Shown here one piece after another: positions 1 to 7,405 of a DNA stretch of 12,631 bases. Position 1 is the first letter of the stretch. The number at the start of each line of letters is the position of its first letter. The position numbers and the translations under genes were made by a program. The stretch is from Bacteroidales bacterium (GTDB lineage Bacteria > Bacteroidota > Bacteroidia > Bacteroidales > B18-G4): positions 1-12,631 of the forward strand of contig JAGLEK010000523.1 in NCBI GenBank assembly GCA_023145125.1. Direction: 5' to 3'. Under the pieces are notes generated by a model. The model ran no database searches. It was not told the DNA's origin and was given only the letters and a program-made list of their open reading frames with translations.

Positions 1-36
1 CGCTTTGGCGGGACAGAGGGGTATTCCCCGTACAAC

Positions 37-3000
37 TTATCTTATAAGTATCTTAAAGGCTCCGATACCTTTCTCTGTTTCAATTTTCAGGATGTAGAGC
101 CCGGCATCGAGTTCGCTGACATTCAGCTGAAGATCAAATCCTTTTTCATTAAGCATACGTACGTTTTTACCGTCAGGGGACAGAAGGGTGAGCTTTGAGA
201 TTTCATCTTGCGACTCAATGAATATTTGCCCGTAGGCCGGGTTTGGATAAATATTTACATCTATTTGCTGAGGTTCTTCAATACCAAGATAATATTTGAG
301 GGTAAAAGTATTCGAAAAGGCTGATTCTCCCTCATCATAAACTGCGGTAACATTATAATCATAAGTACCCTCACCCGGCATGATGTCAGTGGTGTTTGTG
401 CCGGAGATCAGACTGCTGTTCACTTTGACATTATCTCTATACAGGTTATAACCCTGCAAGTCTTTTCCGCCTCCGATTTCTGCAAGGGTTCCGTCACTGT
501 ATTGCACCACCGCCCTGATCAGGTATGCCTCGGTCCATGAGGACCACGTCGAAGTGGCATCTTCCCTGTCCCACGAACGCCCGTTATCCAGGTTTCCGTC
601 AAATGCAAGGAATGTTTGTTCGTTTAAAGAGCCAAAGCCAACAACAAAATCACCGTCCACAAAAATATTATCCGCTGTCACGTCTATGTCAAGCCACCCT
701 TCTATCGCTGTCACATCATTTTCATAAAGTATGGTGTTGCCCGGCTGGGTTCCTCCCCAGTTGAAAACCTTTGCATCGAAGGTATTGTCGCCGGGGTCCA
801 CAGAAGTGAGATACTTCAGTGTCAATATCTGGCAAGAGCTTGCCGGCGACATATGTGTTGCCATTGTATAGCCCGGGTAATTGTATCCACTGGTGGTTTC
901 ATTGTTATCATATATGAGCTCTTCCTGAGACCCGCCGGGCCCGATCCAGCTAAGATTGGCTATATCACCTGTAGAGGCATATCCGGAAAGATTGATTGGT
1001 ACTTCCAGCCCACTGGCATTCACCGTGGCCTGGACAGGCCCTGCCGGGCCCGACTCACCCTCATCATATACTGCTGTTACCGTGTAGGCATAAGTGCCAT
1101 TGGCAAGGTCTGGGTCAGCATAGCTGGTTGATGTCCACGTACTTGTGTTGATCTTTGTGCCATCCCTGTATATATTATAACCCAGCAATGCACGGTTTTC
1201 TGAAGGATATGGAGCTGATAATGCTTCTTTCTCAAGGTGCATCACAGGCGCATTTTCTGTCTTTCCGGCATCGGCCGGCCGGAGCCATTCACTCACAAGC
1301 CTGCCACGCTTATCCTGGTACATGACATTTGCCTCATGGCTTCCCACATATTCAAAATTGCCTAATTGTGAAAGCTCGGTAAAGCCATTTGTGTGGCTTC
1401 CGAAAAACAGGGTCTCATTAAAGAAGCTATCGTCAACGCCTACATAAGGGCCGCCGGGATCATCATTATATGTGGCGATCATAAAAGTTGACTGGTCAAT
1501 TACAATAGATGTTGCAATGTTTATCCAGTTGTTATTTACACCATTGCTTGTATATGGGCCACCCAGAATTGTGTTGCCGTCACCGGATAGCACATACACT
1601 GTCATCGGCTGATCCCAGTTCTCGAAATTAGTAGTGAAAAACCTGATATCATTCAATGAAACGGGAGTGCTTGAGAGCGTAAACAGCTGTGCAATACCGG
1701 CACCTCCGTCGGTAGAAGCAAATGAACTTTCAAATGTTCCGTCATGATAGGCAATCCATTCCTCGATACCGCCTTGAGGGGAGTACCAGCTGAGGTTTAC
1801 GGTGCTTCCGTTTACCGAAGATTGCAAGTTTGTCGGGGGATTAAGCACAGTACCACTTACAGTGGCCTGTACAGGCCCGGCAGGATCTGATTCTCCCAGA
1901 TCGTACAATGCTGTAACGGTGTAATTGTAGGTGCCAATTGCCAATCCGTTATCATTATACCAGGTATTGGTGAGAGGGTTGCTGTTCAGGGCTGTTCCAT
2001 CTCTGTATACCTGGTAACCCAGGAGTCCGAGTAAATTCATGTACCGGTTTGGGATCGGTGCGATCACAGGTCCACCTGTGCCGGTGTTTTTTCTGCTTGT
2101 GTTGTTATTGCTTGTTGCAATGGTCTCAGGAATATTTCCACCCAGTACCGCTGTTTTGCCGTCAGGGTATAATACGACTGCCCTGATAAGATAGGCCTCA
2201 TCCCATGTCGACCATGTTTGAGCGGATTCCTGAAAATCCCAGGACCTGCCGTTATTCAGGCCGGCATCATACCCGATAAATGCTTCTTCTGTAAAACTGC
2301 CGAAGCCTACAACAAAATCTCCCGTTACGTTGATCCCGGAAGCTGAAATATCTACTTCCACCCAGGCTGCATTGGCAGCGGTTTCTGTGCTGTTATACAG
2401 CACTGTGGTGCCGGGTTGAGATCCTGTCCAGTCAAAAACCTTTGCATAGAATTGCTTGTCGGAGCCTTCATTTGTAGTGTAATATTTTAGTTTCAACACC
2501 TGGCAGGGGCCTGATGGTGACATATGTGTTGACAAGGTATAGCCGGGGTATTTGTAGGCGCCCGTGCTGGTATTGTTGTCATAAATCAGCTCTTCTTCTG
2601 TTCCGCCACCTCCTCCCGGAGCCGTCCAGCTGAGGTATACATTAGTTCCGGTTACATCAGCCGTCAGGCCTGTTGGTGGATCGAAGGGTGGAGTGCCACC
2701 CTGCACTGCCTCAAAGGCATTTACCCTTCCATATCCCAGGTGCAGGCTCCAGGTTCCATAAGGATAACTGGGGTTGTTTGAATATGAATATCCTCCTACC
2801 TTATCGCAGGAACTATAGAGTTGTGTCCTTAGCTGAAGGCCTGTATATCCGGGATTTACCGATGCGATGAGGCCGACAACAGCTGCTGCGATCGGGCAGG
2901 CTGCTGAAGTTCCCCCGAACTCATAATAATCGGTGAATGAATAGCCGGGCAACCCGCTTCTGTCTATTGTCCAGGTGTCGGTGCCGGGTGCGGCAAGGTC

Positions 3001-4290
3001 CGTCGAGTCTCCGTAGTTTGAAAACGAACTTCGGCTGTCATATCTGTCAGTTGACCCTACGCCAACCACATGGGGGAAGTGAAAAGGATAGCCAATATAA
3101 TTATAAGTATCATCATTACCTGTAGATGCCAGAACCACACATCCCAGCCCACCACGTGAATCGGTCCGCATGTTGGCAAAAGCAGTCCTGATAGCCTGAA
3201 TATTTGCCCACGAGCCCATGGTATAGCTGTTGCTCACGGCAACAATATCGTATGGTGATGTCATCACATGCTCACATGCCCGTGTCAGGATCAGTTCCGT
3301 AGTCTGAAAGGTGCCTCCACCACCAAAATTGAAACCCATCTTAATGGGAACCACCATCGTATTATAGCCAACACTCGCAACACCCACAGAGTTATTTGTG
3401 AGCGCTCCAATCAGGCCGGAACAGGGTGTGCCGTGGTTTTCTTCGCTTTCAACAGCTTCCGGGTCGTTGTTATCATCCACCGCGTTGTAGGGTGAAAGAT
3501 ATTTTCCGGCCATTTCCGCATGAACAAGATCAAAGCCATGGCCATCAATTACGGCTACGGCAATAGATGATAAACCGGTGGTAATATCCCATGCTTCCAC
3601 GGCGTCAATATCGGCATCGCTGGCCTGGTTCAGGAACCACTGGTCGGAAAACATCGGGTCGTCGGGAGTAAAATCCACTGTACCCGAAAAATAAAAGTTT
3701 GGCTGTGCAAAAGCAACTTCATCATACCTGTCCAGAGCCATGCATACATTAAAAATGTTTACTTCCGCCGGTACTGAAATAGCATATGTTCTGGATGAAA
3801 TGAGGTCAAGTTCTTCAATCAAAAGTCCGTTGAAAGGGGCTGTGATCTCTGCTAATAATGCTTTGGAAGCATGCTTATTATCCATATTTACCAGCAAAAT
3901 GTTATCGAGGTATGCAATGTCATTGCCCCTGATAAAAGCAGGATAGGCAGAAAGCACAGATTGCTCAGCCCTGATGCCGCTGAGAAAAGCCTCCGCTGCT
4001 TCAGGGGTGGCGCTGACAGACAGCCCAAGCGTATATAGTTTTTTATTATGCCCGGGAAAGGATTGCGATCTATCCCTGGTCAATTCTGAATTTCCGGCTT
4101 CAAATTCAATGATATCGCTCTCTGTAAGGTTTTCATCAAACACAACAAATACTTTCGAATAATCAACTTTTGGTGTAATGATTTCATTATTGTCCTGAAA
4201 GCTGTATTCATTGGTAGAAATGGTATTGGTTGATTGCGAATAGCAAAAAAATGTGCTTGCTATGAGCAAGAGGCTGAGTGTTTTTCTCAT
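37..4290 (-). CDS. Secreted S8 (subtilisin-like) serine protease with three split Fn3 modules and a T9SS sorting domain
   Basis: Probably an extracellular or cell-surface endopeptidase of 1417 aa. It starts with a signal peptide (1-19, MRKTLSLLLIASTFFCYSQ). A prodomain-like region (about 40-205) precedes the S8 catalytic domain (about 225-530). The visible triad is Asp249 (VIDGHG), His286 (NHGTPCSG) and Ser462 (GGTSAACP), with oxyanion Asn392 (ASTGND). Three fibronectin type III-like domains follow. Each is divided by a large insert: halves at 537-558/753-812, 816-840/1034-1091 and 1095-1120/1277-1333. Residues 1337-1417 form a type A T9SS C-terminal domain (YPNPAYGQIFIES, ending GAFKILIR), so export to the outside by T9SS with removal of this domain is expected. 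The frame is open to an ATG at 4329. I chose the ATG at 4290 because it directly begins the signal peptide and because a promoter match (-7 box 4317-4324) lies inside the longer version. The substrate is unknown. Family and sorting signal are near certain. Confidence 0.93.
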   Translation of the reverse strand: MRKTLSLLLIASTFFCYSQSTNTISTNEYSFQDNNEIITPKVDYSKVFVVFDENLTESDIIEFEAGNSELTRDRSQSFPGHNKKLYTLGLSVSATPEAAEAFLSGIRAEQSVLSAYPAFIRGNDIAYLDNILLVNMDNKHASKALLAEITAPFNGLLIEELDLISSRTYAISVPAEVNIFNVCMALDRYDEVAFAQPNFYFSGTVDFTPDDPMFSDQWFLNQASDADIDAVEAWDITTGLSSIAVAVIDGHGFDLVHAEMAGKYLSPYNAVDDNNDPEAVESEENHGTPCSGLIGALTNNSVGVASVGYNTMVVPIKMGFNFGGGGTFQTTELILTRACEHVMTSPYDIVAVSNSYTMGSWANIQAIRTAFANMRTDSRGGLGCVVLASTGNDDTYNYIGYPFHFPHVVGVGSTDRYDSRSSFSNYGDSTDLAAPGTDTWTIDRSGLPGYSFTDYYEFGGTSAACPIAAAVVGLIASVNPGYTGLQLRTQLYSSCDKVGGYSYSNNPSYPYGTWSLHLGYGRVNAFEAVQGGTPPFDPPTGLTADVTGTNVYLSWTAPGGGGGTEEELIYDNNTSTGAYKYPGYTLSTHMSPSGPCQVLKLKYYTTNEGSDKQFYAKVFDWTGSQPGTTVLYNSTETAANAAWVEVDISASGINVTGDFVVGFGSFTEEAFIGYDAGLNNGRSWDFQESAQTWSTWDEAYLIRAVVLYPDGKTAVLGGNIPETIATSNNNTSRKNTGTGGPVIAPIPNRYMNLLGLLGYQVYRDGTALNSNPLTNTWYNDNGLAIGTYNYTVTALYDLGESDPAGPVQATVSGTVLNPPTNLQSSVNGSTVNLSWYSPQGGIEEWIAYHDGTFESSFASTDGGAGIAQLFTLSSTPVSLNDIRFFTTNFENWDQPMTVYVLSGDGNTILGGPYTSNGVNNNWINIATSIVIDQSTFMIATYNDDPGGPYVGVDDSFFNETLFFGSHTNGFTELSQLGNFEYVGSHEANVMYQDKRGRLVSEWLRPADAGKTENAPVMHLEKEALSAPYPSENRALLGYNIYRDGTKINTSTWTSTSYADPDLANGTYAYTVTAVYDEGESGPAGPVQATVNASGLEVPINLSGYASTGDIANLSWIGPGGSQEELIYDNNETTSGYNYPGYTMATHMSPASSCQILTLKYLTSVDPGDNTFDAKVFNWGGTQPGNTILYENDVTAIEGWLDIDVTADNIFVDGDFVVGFGSLNEQTFLAFDGNLDNGRSWDREDATSTWSSWTEAYLIRAVVQYSDGTLAEIGGGKDLQGYNLYRDNVKVNSSLISGTNTTDIMPGEGTYDYNVTAVYDEGESAFSNTFTLKYYLGIEEPQQIDVNIYPNPAYGQIFIESQDEISKLTLLSPDGKNVRMLNEKGFDLQLNVSELDAGLYILKIETEKGIGAFKILIR
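40..282 (-). other. T9SS type A C-terminal sorting domain (within the S8 protease)
   Basis: The last 81 residues of the protease have the usual type A layout. There is a proline-rich YPNP motif after a short linker, then a segment LLSPDGKNV, then a DAGLYILKIET strand, then a short hydrophobic and basic end (FKILIR). In known T9SS cargo this domain is recognised at the outer membrane and removed or exchanged for a surface anchor. Identification is from pattern alone. Confidence 0.88.
469..927 (-). repeat. Third Fn3 insert, a close copy of the first insert (coding repeat)
   Basis: This encodes protease residues of about 1122-1274, beginning QEELIYDNNETTSGYNYPGY and ending before KDLQGYNLYRD. 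It aligns over its full length, almost without gaps, to the insert encoded at 2140-2598. Shared blocks include EELIYDNN, YPGYT, THMSP, DFVVGFGS, NGRSWD and EAYLIRAVV. Well over half of the positions match by eye. It looks like an internal duplication of a beta-rich module of about 150 aa. Function unknown; binding of carbohydrate or protein is a guess. Confidence 0.8.
1189..1770 (-). other. Second, divergent Fn3 insert in the S8 protease
   Basis: This encodes protease residues of about 841-1033, starting IEEWIAYHDGTFESSF and placed between the first and second parts of the middle Fn3-like domain. It occupies the same position as the other two inserts but shares little sequence with them beyond the opening EE-[LW]-I-x-Y/H-D pattern and a beta-rich character. 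The tail (about 995-1033) is charged and rich in Pro and Ala and may be a linker. It may be a related beta-sandwich family that has replaced or drifted from the other two copies. Confidence 0.6.
2140..2598 (-). repeat. First Fn3 insert, close copy of the third insert (coding repeat)
   Basis: This encodes protease residues of about 565-717, beginning EELIYDNNTSTGAYKYPGY and ending at the TAVLGG segment, between LSWTAPGGGG and GLLGYQVYRDG of the first Fn3-like domain. A linker of about 35 residues rich in Asn, Thr, Gly and Pro follows before the Fn3 fold resumes. It is the partner of the repeat at 469-927. Confidence 0.8.
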
Positions 4291-4316
4291 GTGGAATTTT
4301 TTAGGGATATTTACTT

Positions 4317-4347
4317 CAAACGTAATCATATTTTAAGGCCGGCGCAA
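4317..4347 (-). promoter_or_regulatory. Candidate promoter of the S8 protease gene
   Basis: Read on the minus strand, a -33-like TTG (4345-4347) is followed after 20 nt by TACGTTTG (4317-4324), an exact match to the Bacteroidota -7 consensus TAnnTTTG. Transcription would start near 4310, leaving a leader of about 20 nt before the ATG at 4290. It excludes the upstream ATG at 4329 as the start from this promoter. Confidence 0.6.
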
Positions 4348-4443
4348 CTAAAGTCACCAATTTATTGTTAATGGTTTGTTAAAAGGAATTGCCATTATAA
4401 AGGCTTTCATACAAGTCTTAGGCCAAACACAATAAAAAATGAT

Positions 4444-4451
4444 TAATTTTG
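4444..4451 (+). promoter_or_regulatory. Candidate -7 box of the ffh operon
   Basis: TAATTTTG matches the Bacteroidota -7 consensus TAnnTTTG and lies 21 nt before the ffh ATG, giving a very short leader. No TTG is present at the expected -33 distance, so this is weaker than the other two main promoter calls. It sits in the divergent region shared with the protease gene. Confidence 0.5.
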
Positions 4452-4472
4452 CGCCACTAAAATTATCGAAGA

Positions 4473-5822
4473 ATGTTTGAAGGATTAAGTGACAGGCTGG
4501 AGCGCTCCTTTAAGTTACTGAAGGGGCAGGGGCATATTACCGAGATCAATGTTGCAGAGACTTTGAAAGAGGTCAGGAAAGCATTGCTTGATGCCGATGT
4601 TAGCTATAAGATTGCCAAGCAGTTTACAGATGACGTTAAGCAAAAGGCCCTTGGTGCCGATGTGCTGAACGCTGTTTCTCCGGGGCAGCTGATGGTGAAG
4701 ATCGTAAGGGATGAAATGGCAAGCCTTATGGGAGGGGAAATGGAGGAGCTGAACTTTATGGGAAGCCCTGCCATTATTCTCATTGCAGGTTTGCAGGGTT
4801 CCGGGAAGACCACATTTGCTGCCAAGCTGGCCAATTATCTAAAAACCAAAAAAGGCAGGGCACCATTGCTTGTTGCCGGTGATGTATACAGGCCTGCAGC
4901 GATTGAACAGCTGAAGGTATTAGGTGAACAGATCGGTGTTGAGGTATATACCGAGGATGGTAGCAAAGAGCCGGTAAAAATAGCATCCAATTCAATTGCC
5001 CATGCACGTGGCAAAGGGTATAATGTTGTGATCATTGATACTGCCGGCCGGCTTGCCATCGACAAGGAAATGATGCATGAGATCTCATCTATCAAGCAAA
5101 AGGTGAAACCTCAGGAAACATTATTCGTGGTTGACTCCATGACCGGCCAGGATGCTGTGAACACAGCCAAGGCCTTCAATGATCAGCTGGATTATGAAGG
5201 GGTTGTGCTTACCAAGCTTGATGGTGACACTCGTGGTGGTGCTGCCCTCACCATTAAGTCTATTGTTAACAAGCCCATTAAATTTATTGGTATTGGGGAA
5301 AAGATCGAAGCTATTGATGTTTTCTATCCCGACAGGATGGCAGACCGTATCCTGGGGATGGGTGATATTACCAGCCTTGTTGAACGCGCCCAGGATCAGT
5401 TTGATGAAAAGGAAGCCCAGAAACTGCAAAAGAAGATCGCGCGCAATGAATTCAATTTTAATGATTTCCTTTCGCAGATCAAGCAGATAAAAAAGATGGG
5501 TAACATCAAAGACCTGATGGGCATGATCCCCGGAATGGGCAAGGCCATCAGAAACCTTGATGTGGATGATGATGCTTTTAAAGGTATAGAAGCCATCATA
5601 CACTCCATGACCCACGAAGAACGTGAAAATCCCAAAGTATTGAACGGAAACAGGCGCAAAAGGATCGCCCGTGGCAGCGGATCTGATATCCAGGAGGTGA
5701 ACAGGCTCATTAAGCAGTTTGAGGAAACAAGTAAAATGATGCGAATGATGAGTAAAGGAGGCGGCAGGAATATGATGCAGATGATGAAGAACATGAAGGG
5801 CGCCCCCGGAATGAAACCTTGA
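4473..5822 (+). CDS. ffh: Signal recognition particle protein Ffh (SRP54 homologue)
   Basis: GTPase of the signal recognition particle. It binds signal sequences and transmembrane segments emerging from ribosomes and, with 4.5S/SRP RNA and FtsY, delivers them to the inner membrane translocon. The 449 aa are full length. The helical N domain covers about 1-90. The G domain has the P-loop GLQGSGKTT (106-114), the DTAGR switch (189-193) and the TKLD guanine-specificity motif (247-250). The methionine-rich M domain (about 300-449) contains the RNA-binding RIARGSG motif (397-403) and ends in a Met-rich tail with MMRMMSKGGG and MMQMMKNM. The ATG start gives the conventional MFEGLSDRLE beginning. 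It is the first gene of a tight plus-strand cluster, 26 nt before folD. No SRP RNA gene is visible in the window. Confidence 0.99.
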   Translation: MFEGLSDRLERSFKLLKGQGHITEINVAETLKEVRKALLDADVSYKIAKQFTDDVKQKALGADVLNAVSPGQLMVKIVRDEMASLMGGEMEELNFMGSPAIILIAGLQGSGKTTFAAKLANYLKTKKGRAPLLVAGDVYRPAAIEQLKVLGEQIGVEVYTEDGSKEPVKIASNSIAHARGKGYNVVIIDTAGRLAIDKEMMHEISSIKQKVKPQETLFVVDSMTGQDAVNTAKAFNDQLDYEGVVLTKLDGDTRGGAALTIKSIVNKPIKFIGIGEKIEAIDVFYPDRMADRILGMGDITSLVERAQDQFDEKEAQKLQKKIARNEFNFNDFLSQIKQIKKMGNIKDLMGMIPGMGKAIRNLDVDDDAFKGIEAIIHSMTHEERENPKVLNGNRRKRIARGSGSDIQEVNRLIKQFEETSKMMRMMSKGGGRNMMQMMKNMKGAPGMKP

Positions 5823-5848
5823 TAATTAAATAATAGCTGCAGGATCAA

Positions 5849-6730
5849 ATGAAAATAATTAACGGAAAGAAGATCGCGGAGAAGATCCGCATGGAAATAA
5901 AAACGGAAGTTGCCCGCATGATAGATGCGGATGATAAAACTCCTCATCTGGCAGCAATCATTGTAGGAGAGGATCCGGCAAGTCAAACCTATGTTGCAGG
6001 AAAAGAAAAAGCATGTAAGTCGGTTGGCATCACGTCCTCGGTGTATAAACTGCCTGAAAATACAACTGAAAAGGAACTGCTTGAGCTGATAGAGTTCCTC
6101 AATAATGATGCTGAGGTCGATGGTTTTATCGTTCAGCTTCCACTGCCCGGACATATTTCAGAAGAAAAAATTATACAAAGCATCGACCCCTCCAAAGATG
6201 TTGATGGTTTTCATCCCGTCAACCTGGGGCGAATGCTGTCCGGATTGCCATCATACCTTCCGGCAACACCATACGGCATAGTGCAACTGCTTGATCGCTC
6301 GAAAATTGAGACAGAAGGAAAACATTGTGTGGTCCTTGGCAGAAGCAACATAGTTGGAACACCGATCAGCATACTGCTGTCCCGGAAAGCCAATCCCGGT
6401 AATTGTACGGTTACCATATGCCACAGCAAGACAAAAGACATCGGGAAGATCGCCGCAACGGCCGATATATTGATCGCTGCTATAGGACAGGCGGAATTCG
6501 TTAAGGCGGATATGGTTAAAAAAGATGCAGTGGTTATCGATGTTGGGATACACAGGATTCCCTCAGACAAGACAAAATCAGGTTTCAGGCTGATTGGTGA
6601 TGTGAAATTCGACGAAGTATCGAAGAAATGCAGCCATATTACGCCTGTTCCGGGTGGTGTGGGCCCCATGACCATCACAAGCCTGCTTCAAAATACCCTG
6701 AAAGCATGCAAAAAGGAAATTTACGGATAG
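5849..6730 (+). CDS. folD: Bifunctional methylenetetrahydrofolate dehydrogenase / methenyltetrahydrofolate cyclohydrolase FolD
   Basis: Cytoplasmic one-carbon enzyme that interconverts 5,10-methylene-THF and 10-formyl-THF through methenyl-THF, using NADP(+), and so supplies purine and formyl-Met synthesis. The 293 aa are a normal length. Active-site residues align with E. coli FolD: Tyr48 and Lys52 in YVAGKEKAC, Gln96 in DGFIVQLPLP, and Asp119 in KDVDGFHPVN. The nucleotide-binding region has GRSNIVGTP (164-172), and the C-terminal signature is PGGVGPMTITSLL (268-280). The start ATG is preceded by an AGGA-like purine stretch. It follows ffh by 26 nt and precedes queE by 18 nt, so cotranscription is likely. 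Nothing unusual is seen. Confidence 0.98.
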   Translation: MKIINGKKIAEKIRMEIKTEVARMIDADDKTPHLAAIIVGEDPASQTYVAGKEKACKSVGITSSVYKLPENTTEKELLELIEFLNNDAEVDGFIVQLPLPGHISEEKIIQSIDPSKDVDGFHPVNLGRMLSGLPSYLPATPYGIVQLLDRSKIETEGKHCVVLGRSNIVGTPISILLSRKANPGNCTVTICHSKTKDIGKIAATADILIAAIGQAEFVKADMVKKDAVVIDVGIHRIPSDKTKSGFRLIGDVKFDEVSKKCSHITPVPGGVGPMTITSLLQNTLKACKKEIYG

Positions 6731-6748
6731 CACCAATCATATATATTT

Positions 6749-7381
6749 TTGGATAAACATCAGGAAATACTACTGCAGAAAGGAAAGCTGCTTCCGGTTA
6801 TGGAAGAGTTTTACAGCATCCAGGGTGAGGGATATAATACCGGCCAGGCAGCCTACTTTATCCGTATTGGCGGGTGCGATGTTGGTTGTCACTGGTGTGA
6901 TGTTAAGGAATCGTGGAACGCGAAGGTCCACCCGCTGACGGAGGTCGATGGCATCGTTGCCAGGGCTGCAGCATATCCCGGAAAAGCCGTTGTCCTTACC
7001 GGAGGGGAGCCCGGGATGTATTCCCTGGATCATCTCTGCAAAGGATTGTCGGACAATGATATTTGTATTTTTCTTGAAACTTCGGGGGCATATAGCCTGA
7101 GTGGTGCATTCGACTGGATCTGCCTTTCTCCCAAGAAAAATAACCCGCCACAGGAGTCTGTTTATAATAAAGCTGATGAACTTAAGGTTATTATAAGTGA
7201 GGATGCTGACTTTGAGTGGGCTATGGATCAGGAAAAAAAGGTAAGACCGGATTGTTTGCTGTACCTTCAACCCGAATGGAGCGTACATGAAAAGATGATG
7301 CCATTGATAGTGGACTTCATCCTGGACCATCCCCAATGGCATATGTCACTTCAGAGCCAAAAGTATATGCGCATCCCATAA
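6749..7381 (+). CDS. queE: 7-carboxy-7-deazaguanine synthase QueE (radical SAM)
   Basis: Radical SAM enzyme that contracts 6-carboxy-tetrahydropterin to 7-carboxy-7-deazaguanine, a step toward preQ0 and queuosine in tRNA. From the TTG start the 210 aa contain LPVMEEFYSIQGEG (15-28), the 4Fe-4S motif C43-x3-C47-x2-C50 (CDVGCHWC), the SAM-contacting TGGEP (84-88), LSPKK (126-130) and the family ending LQSQKYMRIP. The TTG at 6749 is preferred. The frame is closed by the in-frame folD stop at 6728-6730, and the first ATG (6800) would start only at MEEFYSIQGEG and cut away the N-terminal segment that I recall as present in relatives. No Shine-Dalgarno sequence is visible. Other queuosine genes (queC, queD, queF, tgt) are not in the window. 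Confidence 0.95.
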   Translation: MDKHQEILLQKGKLLPVMEEFYSIQGEGYNTGQAAYFIRIGGCDVGCHWCDVKESWNAKVHPLTEVDGIVARAAAYPGKAVVLTGGEPGMYSLDHLCKGLSDNDICIFLETSGAYSLSGAFDWICLSPKKNNPPQESVYNKADELKVIISEDADFEWAMDQEKKVRPDCLLYLQPEWSVHEKMMPLIVDFILDHPQWHMSLQSQKYMRIP

Positions 7382-7405
7382 TGCATGACATCATATTGAT
7401 AAATT

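Noticed and set aside
18..29. GGGG-TATT-CCCC hairpin just downstream of the protease stop
   Set aside because: The stem has only four pairs and no T-run on either strand, so it does not look like a terminator. The true end of the transcript is probably outside the window.
4330..4472. Small gene or RNA in the divergent region between the protease and ffh
   Set aside because: No credible reading frame or stable fold is visible; the stretch is AT-rich and explained by two back-to-back promoters.
5121..5615. Minus-strand open frame of 164 codons opposite ffh
   Set aside because: It is fully inside ffh on the other strand with no supporting motif or start signal.
5396..6154. Minus-strand open frame of 252 codons across the ffh-folD junction
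   Set aside because: It is antisense to two certain genes, shows no recognisable domain and has an unnatural composition; a shadow frame.
6770..7342. Minus-strand open frame of 190 codons opposite queE
   Set aside because: It lies entirely antisense to a clear radical SAM gene and has no family resemblance.
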